This document shows positions 1 to 10,336 of a stretch of 22,561 nt of DNA, piece by piece (position 1 is the first letter of the stretch; the number at the start of each line of letters is the position of its first letter). The stretch comes from Saprolegnia diclina VS20 (taxonomy: Eukaryota; Oomycota; Saprolegniomycetes; Saprolegniales; Saprolegniaceae): NCBI RefSeq assembly GCF_000281045.1, contig NW_008246212.1, positions 1-22,561 of the forward strand. The letters are read 5' to 3'. The position numbers and the translations under genes were made by a program. A model generated the notes under the pieces. It was not told the origin of the DNA. It saw nothing but the letters and a program-made list of their open reading frames with translations, and searched no databases.

Positions 1-93
1 CGCACCGCGAAGGTCACGCAGGAGTTCTTCCTCGTGCATGCACCATTGGTTCGCCGTCGTCGAAGTCTGCCAAGGCTCATCGGCGATTTGTAG
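1..93 (+). CDS. 3' end of an upstream gene (partial, product unknown)
   Basis: Frame 1 is open from the first base of the window to a TAG at 91-93 (30 codons). Most codons end in G or C, as in the well-supported genes nearby. The encoded tail contains a run of four arginines (positions 19-22) and ends in GDL. Nothing in this short stretch identifies the product. The 5' part lies outside the window, so the reading rests on frame and codon choice alone. Confidence 0.45.
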   Translation, partial: RTAKVTQEFFLVHAPLVRRRRSLPRLIGDL

Positions 94-482
94 ATCTGTC
101 ATTAAATGTATATTTCATGCATCACGAAAGCAATAAGTTGTCAATGCGTCGCTTTGGAGTATGATATGACAAAGGTAAACGAGTACTAGTACAGTACAAT
201 GTATGTCAGCGAATACTAACTGTTAGCGGGACTTGGACTCCGTAAAGTTTATGGCATTGCTATTGGGTAAATTGGAGTGTTTGCTGGCCCCCACCAACCA
301 GCCGTACGTGTAAAAACAACAAAGCGTTTTTGCGAGCCACTTTGATTGTACTTGTTGTACTTGGAACCTAGCGCCGAACTGATGTGCAATTTGTATCGCG
401 ATTTATGTATACTCTAATCAGGTTGGCTTTTTTTAGAATGGTTGCATATCTTGTCCGGATCGAATCCACACACGAGAGTAAC
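94..482. other. Intergenic spacer without a recognisable gene
   Basis: This is AT-richer sequence between the TAG at 91-93 and the ATG at 483. Several stop codons occur in each frame. It probably holds the 3' UTR of the upstream gene and the promoter and leader of the PX-like gene. I see no RNA gene, long repeat or clear core promoter element. Confidence 0.5.
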
Positions 483-1361
483 ATGGGCCAGACACTGAGC
501 TGCTGCCGCTCGAGCGAGGATGAACATGTCGACAAGCCAGCGACTGCGAAGGTGCGTGGCCAGACCATGTCGATGGACAGCGATCCATATGTACTGCTCC
601 TGCGGCCATCGCGAAACCTTGCCGAAGATCCAACAACAGCCAACGACGTCGTCAAGCCTGCACGTCAACGCGCTACAGTGATTGTGCGCGGACCGACTCG
701 TGGCCATGTGCGCAGTGCCAGTCTCGAAACCTTCGAGCTCGAGGTACTGACTAACGCGGAAAACATCGTTAACAACAACGCGCCGTTGAGTGAAAGCGAC
801 CTTTTGCTTCCACTACTGTCTCTCAAGCGTCCGCCAGCAGTACTTCTCTCGCCAAGCGTTTCGTGGGAGACTCGTTCTTTTGACGAATGCCCCAGTGTCG
901 GGGACGACGGCGAAGTGCGTGCTTGTGGCACTTCCAACCAAGACGAGACGCCAGCATCATACACCGTGGCTGTCACTCGCTTCTTCCCGATAGAAGACAA
1001 GTTTGAGTTCCACGTGACGGTTTTCGACGCAACCGGCGACCGCAAGCTCAAGCTCATTCGTGACCATGTCCGCTGCAAGCGCTACCATAGTTATCTGGAA
1101 GATACTGCAAGGCGCCACCGGGTATCCTGCCCCGTGCTGCCGCGCACACAAAAGCAAGACCGAATTCACGGGCGACAGCTCATGGAAATTTACATTGCTG
1201 CCGTATTAGCGTCGCCCGTGCTACGTGATGCAAGGTGCTCGCTTAAATACTTTCACGTGCTGCCACCGACGAAGCCCAAAACATCGCCGTCGGCGAAGCG
1301 CAGCCCAAGTGAGAAGCGCCAGCCGTGGCGCAACTATGTCCATTCTCCAAGCCACAAATAA
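483..1361 (+). CDS. PX-like domain protein with N-terminal MGQTLSCC acylation motif
   Basis: Single-exon gene of 292 aa ending in TAA. The frame is open for 33 more codons upstream, but that part is AT-rich. I choose the ATG at 483 because it gives MGQTLSCC, a textbook N-myristoylation signal (Gly2, Ser6) followed by Cys7-Cys8, which could be palmitoylated. Residues about 155-265 look like a divergent PX (phosphoinositide-binding) domain. They have a YTVAVTRFF strand, a central KRYHSYL segment, a proline-containing loop and a terminal helix with LMEIYIAAVLASP. The middle is polar and probably disordered, and the C-terminus is Lys/Ser/Pro-rich. The likely site of action is the cytoplasmic face of a membrane, through acyl chains plus lipid binding. 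Domain assignment is by pattern only, and the classical PX lipid-contact residues are not all obvious. Confidence 0.75.
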   Translation: MGQTLSCCRSSEDEHVDKPATAKVRGQTMSMDSDPYVLLLRPSRNLAEDPTTANDVVKPARQRATVIVRGPTRGHVRSASLETFELEVLTNAENIVNNNAPLSESDLLLPLLSLKRPPAVLLSPSVSWETRSFDECPSVGDDGEVRACGTSNQDETPASYTVAVTRFFPIEDKFEFHVTVFDATGDRKLKLIRDHVRCKRYHSYLEDTARRHRVSCPVLPRTQKQDRIHGRQLMEIYIAAVLASPVLRDARCSLKYFHVLPPTKPKTSPSAKRSPSEKRQPWRNYVHSPSHK

Positions 1362-1445
1362 TGTTCTTGTATGCTTTGTGCGTGGCATTATGATGTCCAC
1401 TCTCCTGCGCTCTTTTTCGCGTACCTCGAAGTAGCCCTTCGCGAC

Positions 1446-1802
1446 ATGGCGGCAACTGCAGGTGTCCCTCGCCGACTTCTCTGCTCCACCGTAGCACTTT
1501 AGACGCTCCAGTGCTGCACCGTGGGCCGGTCGCCACTGACGACGCTGCCCCATGTGCTCAACGACTATCTCTCCCTCGTCCCGTCTTTCGCAAAGCGCCT
1601 CAGGAACCGCGACAATCTCAAGGAGCTCACCGCCATGGCGCTGAACAAGGAGCTCTGGAGCGTGCTAACCGAGGCAATCGTTGACGCTTGCCCCGACGTC
1701 CCCATAGACGCACGACGCTGTCGGATACTTCCTTGCACGTATGCGACAATCCTCCTGCATAGCGCTCACAGCCAGTACTGCTGTGTTGATTTACGCGAAT
1801 AA
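1446..1802 (+). pseudogene. Coding-like fragment of unknown function with an in-frame TAG
   Basis: From about 1503 to 1740 this frame has good GC-ending codon usage and a helical, protein-like sequence (for example NLKELTAMALNKELW). The only upstream in-frame ATG (1446) is separated from it by a TAG at 1500-1502. A 21-nt GT-AG segment (1491-1511) would remove the stop in frame, but it is much shorter than any other intron here. The frame ends in a TAA (1800-1802) that overlaps AATAAA, a possible polyadenylation signal. It may be a decayed gene, a gene with an unrecognised first exon, or a chance open frame. I do not recognise the family. Confidence 0.3.
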
Positions 1803-1807
1803 ACGGC

Positions 1808-1840
1808 ATATATATGAAAGTGTTCCGCGTTTTCTTATTA
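1808..1840 (+). repeat. Dispersed repeat, copy A (about 33 bp)
   Basis: The sequence atatatatgaaagtgttccg and its continuation through the following gcgttttcttatta match 21156-21189 with three differences (two substitutions and one indel). The copy lies directly downstream of an AATAAA. A weaker partial resemblance of the preceding bases (gaataaacg plus cat) recurs at about 2164-2176. It may be a shared 3' processing region or the remnant of a dispersed element. Confidence 0.5.
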
Positions 1841-1879
1841 CAAATACCTCGCTTACGCAGAGACTAGCAATCTCCTTCT

Positions 1880-2173
1880 TCACTCACTCGCTGGGTCGTG
1901 GCTGCGCAGGCGATGGCACGGGGGCTCGTCTTGCTCTTCTGTAGTCGCGTTGGGGCGCTTGTGGGCGCGAGTGAGGCCCATGGTGACACGGTTCCTAAAG
2001 GCCTTCCAGGCTTCGCCATCGGCGGCAAAGCTACGCAGTTTCTTGAGGTCATCGAGAGACACCAGCGACTGAGGCGGCGTCAGCGACTGGAGGTCACGAT
2101 GCAGTACGATCGGCAATATGAGCTTGGCGCAGCCTAAAAAACGGGGCGTCTCGGGCGGGGCACAGAATAAACG
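1880..2173 (-). pseudogene. Coding-like minus-strand fragment, possibly the tail of a larger gene or retroelement
   Basis: This minus-strand frame is open between TGA codons at 2174-2176 and 1880-1882. In the part I checked, roughly 70 percent of codons end in G or C. It encodes a plausible sequence including LVSLDDLKKLRSFAADGEAW. The only in-frame ATG lies deep inside, so it lacks a start unless an upstream exon is spliced on. The string AADGEAWKAF faintly resembles the C-terminal end of non-LTR retrotransposon polyproteins, but that is a guess. The plus strand also has an open frame here (1898-2137) with slightly poorer codon bias, so even the strand is uncertain. Confidence 0.25.
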
Positions 2174-2374
2174 TCATATCTATCTACTATCTACGATGTC
2201 CGCTATTACTACACGGATATTTTGCGAGGCTGCGGTGGATCGCAGAACGAAACATAGAGCGCACAATTTGTTTTCCAATGAAGTATATATCGTGCATATC
2301 ATGGAGTCAAGTTGTCCCCCAAGGCTCCAAGTGTAGGACAATGTATCGCGCAGCAATCGGAGTTGTGTGAGAAG

Positions 2375-3073
2375 CTATTCGCGTGATCGCTTGGGCGTAA
2401 GCGCAATCGACGCAATGTTGCCATCGATGTGAGGAACCATGTCTTGGTTGCGGTCACAGTAAAGCAGGCTCGCCACGCACACTTGTTGCAGCACAAGTCG
2501 CGCATCTGAGAGCGAGTCTCCAGTCTTGTTCATGTCGATACTCAACTGCACGGATTTGCCCCGGACCAAATCGGACCGAATGGTCGCAAGGAGTTGGTCT
2601 CTAAAACCGGTCTCTCGCGTGAACTGGACGTAGCTGAGCTGCTGCGAAATGGTTCCTTCTGAGGCCGTGCCGCAGGGCGTACCATCTACATGTACGACAC
2701 TTTCTTGTGGATTCGCGCCCAGTTTATCGTCGCGAGCTGGCTCGTTGTTGTTGTTGCTCATGATCGCGGCGCCGCGCTTCAGCCGGTTTTCCTCCTTGAG
2801 TAGAAGCCACTTTCTGTATTGGTAGGTTCGTTTGAGAAGCGCCTCCGACGCGATATCATGAGCACGCTGGCGACCACGGTACGAAGCTTGAATCGCAGCC
2901 ACAGACATGAGGGCATCCCTGGTTACTGTGGTTTGTTTTGGCTCTTCTCGCTTTACTGTGGCGGTGGTGGCCGAGCTGCAATAAGTTCTTGGCTCCTTCA
3001 TTTGCGCAGCTTTTGCGTTCCATGCTTTCAGCATCGCCTTCTGCTCCGTCCGCGTTATGGCAGCAAACTCCAT
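2375..3073 (-). CDS. IQ-motif protein, otherwise unknown
   Basis: Single-exon model of 232 aa starting at the ATG at 3073 (MEFAAITRTE). An earlier in-frame ATG at 3148 would add 25 residues but lies in AT-rich sequence that looks like leader. Residues about 68-86 contain an IQ calmodulin-binding motif, AAIQASYRGRQRA, which fits IQxxxRGxxxR. It is followed by a basic, probably helical segment rich in K, R and W, then a low-complexity NNNNE stretch. The C-terminal half is more globular, contains LSIDMNKTG, and matches nothing I recognise. The stop is a TGA at 2375-2377. It lies 222 bp downstream of the end of the ankyrin-FN3 gene on the same strand. I could not splice the two together in frame, so I treat them as separate genes. 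Calmodulin binding is inferred from the motif. Confidence 0.65.
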   Translation of the reverse strand: MEFAAITRTEQKAMLKAWNAKAAQMKEPRTYCSSATTATVKREEPKQTTVTRDALMSVAAIQASYRGRQRAHDIASEALLKRTYQYRKWLLLKEENRLKRGAAIMSNNNNEPARDDKLGANPQESVVHVDGTPCGTASEGTISQQLSYVQFTRETGFRDQLLATIRSDLVRGKSVQLSIDMNKTGDSLSDARLVLQQVCVASLLYCDRNQDMVPHIDGNIASIALTPKRSRE

Positions 3074-3295
3074 CGAGGCTAAATATACACCGTTTGGTTG
3101 TGCTTGCGTGCAATTAATAAAACCGCCACACATTATTCCACACACCATGAGGGCACACTGCGAAACGACGTAACGTGATTGAGGCGAAGCGCAAAACCCT
3201 TTGCGATCAACGTCAATATGTAAGTCTTTGATATAACAAACTTGAGAAAGGTAAACGCGTGGTAAGTATTTCTTTCGTTGTATAGTGCATTTGTC

Positions 3296-6042
3296 TCACA
3301 TTCGGCGCAGCGTCTGGATCGGTGGACTCTCGAGGCTAAACTCGGTCCAGCCGCGATGTCGAACCCACGCGCGAACGCGAAAACAGTACCACGAGAGCGC
3401 CGAGAGGTTGGGAACGACGCAAGTTCGGCTCGGGAGCCTGTCGTCCACGATCGTCCACGTTCCTTTCGTGGCCGCACTGGTGCCAAGCTGGTCAAGTGGA
3501 CTATACGTTGGGAGCGGGCACATGTGCACCTCAAAGTGCTCTTTCATATCGTGGCGGCTATTCACGTCGGCTTGGTCCATCCACGTAAGCGTTAGCGAGT
3601 ACGATGTCTTGGCGACGGCAACTGGTGGCGTTGGCGGCAAGAAAGCTATGGCATTTACCAAATAGTTACTTTGGTACCACAAAGCGGATGTACCGTGCGT
3701 CCAAAAGGCCAGTGATGGTGCTCCATACTCACCCCATCCGAGGGCATTCCTCGCTCGGATGCGAAAACTATAGGGTGTGCCCACGGCAAGACCCGGAACG
3801 TGCACGGACGAAAACTCAACCGGAATCGAGTTCGATACGGTGATCCAGGGAGCCGTCGGGTCCGTTTCGGCACCCGAAAGCAGATTTGACGCGACGCGCT
3901 CGCGCATCGCTTGACGCTGAAGTTCGTACGTGAGCACAACAAAGCCATTGCAGCGTGGCGCGGACCACGCTACATCCATTGTTGTCTGAGATCGTGCGAG
4001 CATCCTGACATCAACGGGGCCCTCGGGTGCAGCACCTATGGGCTAGTGAGTGAAGGGAATTTCAGGTTCAAGCCACCCTCAGTGTAAAAGACCGGGCTGA
4101 TTGCGCAGTTGGTGAGGGTCTCCCATGAAGGTTCACCAAGTGGTACAAAAGCATAATGCGGGCGCACTTGAAATTGGAATGCAGTGGCGGGCACAAGGCC
4201 TTGTACGCAGTAGCGCTGATCGTGCACGGTAGACGGCACCAAGAGCCAGTCTTGCGCGCCAACGAACCGGTACGAAAGCTCGTACATGTCAATGTCATAT
4301 GGCGAGTAGGGCTTGGGCCATATCAATGTCAGCGATGTTGACGACCTCTCAACCATTTTAGGTGCGTCTAGGAAAAGTCTCGTCTCGTCGATGAGAATGA
4401 AAAAGCATACCGTTCGTGCAAATCCCATCACTTACGTCGCCAGCGTCCGACCACCCCAACGCATTGGCTGCCTTCAAGCGAAAAAAATAGACGCAACCTG
4501 GGGTGAGCCCTGATGCAACGAACTCGCGGAACCCGTCGCGTTTAAGAGCTAGCTTCGCTGGGTCGCCAACCCAGAGCTGCGTCCACGCGCCGTCTACCGC
4601 TTTGACGTCCATGAGAGACATCTATACGAACTCGGTATTTGGTGATGACTCGATGTGAGATAGAAGTACGAAAGCATCTGTCGTGCTAAGATTGATAGAG
4701 CCCGTGCGTTGAACGAGCACAACGAGTCTCTGGATCTCCAATCCATTGGGTTCTGGCACAGGTAGTAGCATCTACGTTTCAATATCTTGTGTCAGTCCAC
4801 TTGCAGGAAACGGGGCGTTGACTTTGATGAATTTGTCGGCTACACTTGTCACACGCGGGGCTTTAGGAGCTGTAGGTACGGACGCTGCGAGACATTGATC
4901 AATACATTAATTCGCGGGTGACATCGTGCCGTACGTGCAGTCGTCGCGAAGAGGTTGGAACTGTCACGGCTCCAACCAGCAGCGTTGCCCGCTTGCACTG
5001 TAATGACGTATAACGTGGCGGGCACAAGGTTTCTCACGACCAAGTTGGCCTTGCTGCAGACAATGGTGCTCGGCTCCACCGCGGTCTCGAGTTTCCACTG
5101 AACTCTATACTGAAGGATGGGCGCAGGCGCGGTGGCTGATCGTCGGGTTGACGCGACACCGGGCTCCCAGCTCAAGTGCAAGTTTGAAGGCTCGCTCAAG
5201 ACACATGCCAATCGCGCTGGCGGATACGGGACCCCTAGTATGTGTCATTTTCATCTACTCTAAGCTCAGTATGCTTCTGTGTGAACCCACCTTGAAGCAT
5301 TGTTTGGATCGCCTCGGAAGGAAACTCTTGAGCGACATCGTACGGCAGCATTCGATCCTATACATGTATGAGACTAAGTTGATGCATACCATCCCAATCA
5401 AGCACACCTGGCCGGGAATTTTCGCGGCGTCGTGACGTAAGAGCTGCTCAACACACGCCTGGTTGCCAAACATGACGGCAGTGTGCAATGGGGTCGATTG
5501 TGTCTGCAAAGAAATGATAAAGGCACAAGAATGACGCACTACCGTTGCCAGGGCGTTTACGTCGGCACCTGCGCGGATGAGACGCGCCATGATACGGCCA
5601 TCAGGTTGATTGGCAGCTGCATGCATTGCAGTGTATCCCAGTACCTATATCTCGGACGTCAAGGTTTTGCCAACGGTGTGCACGGCCAAACTGCTATCCA
5701 ATATACCGTGTGGGTTCGGTCAATAGGAATCCCAGCGCGAACAAAGAGATCGACACGGCTCTCGAGACCTTCACCCGCAGACTCGATGAAGTCGTCGACA
5801 AGCCATTGCAGTGAAATAGGGTCATGCATGCGTTTGTGAATGCCCTCAAGTGTTAGAGGCAGCCTCTTGGTCTTCTCGAGTGGCGTTAGCGCCTTGTTTT
5901 GCTTGCGCTACACGCTGCGGTCAAGGAGACAAAGAGAAGGTTGGTATACCCGCTGCATGACCTTGCGCGGTTGGCGCGCAGCCTTTTCGTCCAGCACGAT
6001 CTGACGCAGCATGTGCGTCGCCGACTTCGAGTTGGTGTCCAT
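3296..6042 (-). CDS. Ankyrin repeat plus five-FN3 domain protein, 12 exons
   Basis: Model complement(join(3296..3645, 3694..4035, 4077..4383, 4436..4621, 4670..4727, 4776..4884, 4935..5234, 5291..5357, 5408..5503, 5543..5644, 5707..5892, 5950..6042)) gives 731 aa with no internal stop. An in-frame TGA lies just upstream of the ATG at 6042. Residues about 75-181 are ankyrin repeats, with GYTAMHAAA, RAGADVNA, STPLHTAV and LPYDVAQEF as signatures. Five fibronectin type III domains follow, at about 183-281, 283-399, 400-501, 502-615 and 616-731. Their marks are the repeated strand motif (YVITVQAGNAAGW, YFFRLKAANALGW, YSFRIRARNALGW) and conserved Trp residues. No signal peptide or membrane segment is visible, so it is probably an intracellular scaffold. 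Animal FANK1 and ANKFN1 combine the same modules, but the function here is unknown. The 48-nt intron 4728-4775 uses a GAG acceptor and is the least certain junction. Confidence 0.85.
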
Positions 6043-6215
6043 GAAATTCCAAAAATACCTTCGTCCTCGAGCGTCCCTTCACCGACGTTGGAGCAAGCTT
6101 GGAACCAATGATGACGTAATCGAGAGATCCGCAACAGGACGCCCGAGCACTGATTGGCTTATTTCGTCTGGTAACATTGGTAACATTGGCGGGGCTCAGT
6201 TTCGAATCGGCGGTC
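6043..6215. promoter_or_regulatory. Divergent promoter between the ankyrin-FN3 gene and DHFR-TS
   Basis: This 173-bp spacer separates two head-to-head start codons. On the plus strand it contains three ATTGG pentamers (inverted CCAAT boxes) at 6153-6157, 6176-6180 and 6185-6189. The last two lie in a perfect 9-bp tandem repeat, gtaacattg x2 (6171-6188). The third runs into ATTGGCGGGG (6185-6194), which resembles an E2F/DP site. CCAAT boxes are normally bound by NF-Y. E2F control would fit an S-phase gene such as DHFR-TS. These are sequence matches only. Confidence 0.5.
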
Positions 6216-7809
<1,594 letters not shown>

Positions 7810-8062
7810 AAAAGCTAAACGAAACGGGACCTGAAATGATGTACTTCGACATCCTGGAATTTAAATCTGTGAATCCATTACACTGAACGTCCTGACTAAC
7901 AATATCGTGGGACCAGACTCCTTCCCCCGCAGGGTAGAGAAAGCGGCAGCAATGCACAACTCTACCAGGTTGCTTGTGTATATTGTGCGTAGCTCGCTGC
8001 TCAAACAGTTGGTATTGTATTTTAGCCGCAAGACCACGAGGTACCGGTTAGCCCGCTACACA

Positions 8063-9517
8063 CTAGGACCGCTTGGCGTCGCGCACCTTGTCGTAGGCAG
8101 CAGCCAGAAGTGCTGGGCCGAGACCGAGGAGGTATACAAAGGCGTAGGCGAAGAATGTACCAGCGTGCACCGGGTGGTCCATATCCAACATTGCCTTGGC
8201 CCAAATGTGCTCATAATAGTGCGCGACGACACCCAGCGAGACCAAGAGGTGCACGGCGCCTCCAACTTGAACCTTGAGTGGTGCTGCACAGAGGAGGAAG
8301 AGAACGCTTGTGCCAGAGTGCACAAGGAAGAATCCGAGCGTTAAGAGCTGCAAGAGAATGTAACCACTGGGGCTGCTCGTCTGGAGACTGCGAAGGACGT
8401 CAGTATCAAGCACGACAGACGACGCTCCAACGGCCCCAAAGAAGCACATGGCGAGGAAATTGAGGACAAGGACGACGTGTTGCGCTTGGATGCGACGCTG
8501 GAGGCTGCGAACGAAGATCGCGACGACGTATACTGGTGGTGCCATGAGCACGCCGACAACGACGACAGTTGCGGATGTCGCATGCGAGTCCCCAACGATC
8601 GGTGCAACGTTCGAGCGGATGTTTTCGTGTGACTGTAGTAGCGCGTTCTTGCCTTGAGCAACAGCAGCAGCGACGTCTTCAGGCACGCGAATGACGGAAC
8701 GGGCCTTGGCAAGTGCAGCTTTGAGCTCTGGACGCATCTCGCCTAGTTCGTTGCTGCGCGCCGCGAGGTAGTCGGCAAGCATTGGATGGGCAAGGTGGTC
8801 AAGTGCTTCGTCGTGAATCGCTCCCAACGCCTTGTGCTCGTCTTTCTACAAGCCCCCATGTTACAGGGATCATTCACCGATGGTACATACAAGCTGTTCG
8901 TAGGAGGCCAGCATCTCGATGACGTCGTCACGATATTTCATGACATCTTGTTGCAAAGAGAGGCCCCGTGCAATCTCTTTGGCAAGTTCTGACTTCAGCA
9001 GGTCGACGGCCTCCTGGTGCTCGCGCAGCTCTGCTGACAGTGTAGCCTGGGCGGCCTTGTGAACGCCAACCTCTTTCTCTGCACTTTCACGTCTCTCAAC
9101 TTCCTGTGCGAGAGCTGTGATGTGCAGTCGCTTGTACTCCGTGAGCGCTTGCTGAGCCTTTACAGATGAGCGCGCCTCTTCTAAGAGCTTTGTTTCGGCC
9201 ATTTGGGCCAACTCATCGGCTCGTTTGACTATAGTGGCAAAATTTTCTTGCATTCGCGACGAAAGAGAGCGAAGCGCACCTTTGCCCGTGAGATCCTTGA
9301 TTTCTTCTATACGAAGATCCGACGCAGTCTCACAAGCCATCACTGCGCTTTGGGTAGTGACGAGTCGATCGGTGAGCGTCGCGATTTGGGCGATGTCTTC
9401 AGGAAGCGAAGCACACACGAGTGTGGGCACGACGCCGCCTTCAATACCGACTGCAGCTTCATCAGCCACTGCCGTCAAGACACGAAGCCAAACAAGCGTG
9501 GCACCAAGGACGCGCAT
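8063..9517 (-). CDS. Predicted signal peptide-coiled coil-five transmembrane segment protein
   Basis: Model complement(join(8063..8845, 8891..9517)), 469 aa, with a 45-nt intron (donor GTATGT, acceptor TAG). The first in-frame ATG gives MRVLGATLVWLRVLTAVADE, a good signal peptide with possible cleavage after AVA. Residues about 55-260 are rich in A, E, K, L, Q and R with heptad-like spacing (for example KAQQALTEYKRLHITALAQE), indicating a long coiled coil. The intron lies inside the coil, and the helix continues smoothly across it. Five hydrophobic segments follow at about 300-322, 332-354, 371-397, 403-421 and 438-460. The last is followed by a short basic tail, DKVRDAKRS. The coil is probably luminal or extracellular if the signal is cleaved. 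I do not recognise the family. The gene converges on DHFR-TS with 253 bp between the stops. Confidence 0.8.
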
Positions 9518-10336
9518 CGCAGAATCCCGAGGAGCTTCTACCAGCACCAGCCACGTTTCGGACAACGCCCACCGTTCAACGCTCAAGATCGGTTTCAGAA
9601 TAGGCGTATAATGGCAACGGTTTTTGCCTATTGATGTGTCGCGTTCCCTTGGCGATGAGCTTTCCCGATGGTGTATTTGTACGTGTAGCAATATAACCGC
9701 ATCGTCCTCTGCGCATCGTCCTCCGAGCTCGTCACCTGCGCAACCATTCCTGCCGTCTCCTGGGTGCACTCGTGCGCTTTACCCTGTTGTTACCGGTTTG
9801 AGTGTGCATAACGTCGCCACCCAGCAGCCCCTGCCGTCCAGATTGTGTTCTCACGACGCAGACGCGCGTATTCTCTGGTCACTTATCACTTGCTTTATGG
9901 GTATTGTGCGCCTCAGGCTGCTGAGTAAATATTCATACACACGCTGTGGCATGATATCGCTCTACCAGTTCGTGGATGTCCGAAACTCTACGTCCCTTAA
10001 ATGAAAGTACTTCATACAAGAGATAGCGAGAGGCCGGTTGCTTAGCGAGTCGAGGGGCTTTAATCCTCTCCTCCTTCAATGTCGCTTCATTATCAAGACA
10101 AATGCGAATGGTTCAAGTCGCACCGACTAAATTGATGAAGCCAATGCATACGTTTCTACTACTACACACGGAAATGCAAATCTCGGACTGATTGGAAACG
10201 TAGCGAAATGCCAACAACGGAGGACCACCAGATCCACCAGCTGCTAACTCAGACAGTATTTCAGGGCGAAATTCTTAATGGTGTGAGAGCTTAAACGAAC
10301 CAATCAGAGCGCACTGTCATATCACCATTTTGCAAG
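9518..10336. promoter_or_regulatory. 819-bp divergent spacer with two CCAATCAG-type octamers
   Basis: This region lies between two divergent start codons, so it should hold both promoters. I see no convincing gene; one plus-strand open frame (9624-10004) is Ser/Pro/Cys-rich without family features. The octamer CTGATTGG (the reverse complement of CCAATCAG) occurs at 10188-10195. CCAATCAG occurs at 10300-10307, about 30 bp before the sulfotransferase ATG. Confidence 0.45.

Noticed and set aside
2375-6042. Joining the IQ-motif frame to the ankyrin-FN3 gene as one protein
   Set aside because: No GT-AG pair between 3074 and 3300 links the frames without a stop, and the FN3 gene has a natural TGA at 3296-3298.
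10028-10125. tRNA-like stretch with an anticodon-like stem and GGTTCAAGTC
   Set aside because: The T-stem does not pair, spacing between arms is wrong, and no acceptor stem can be formed.
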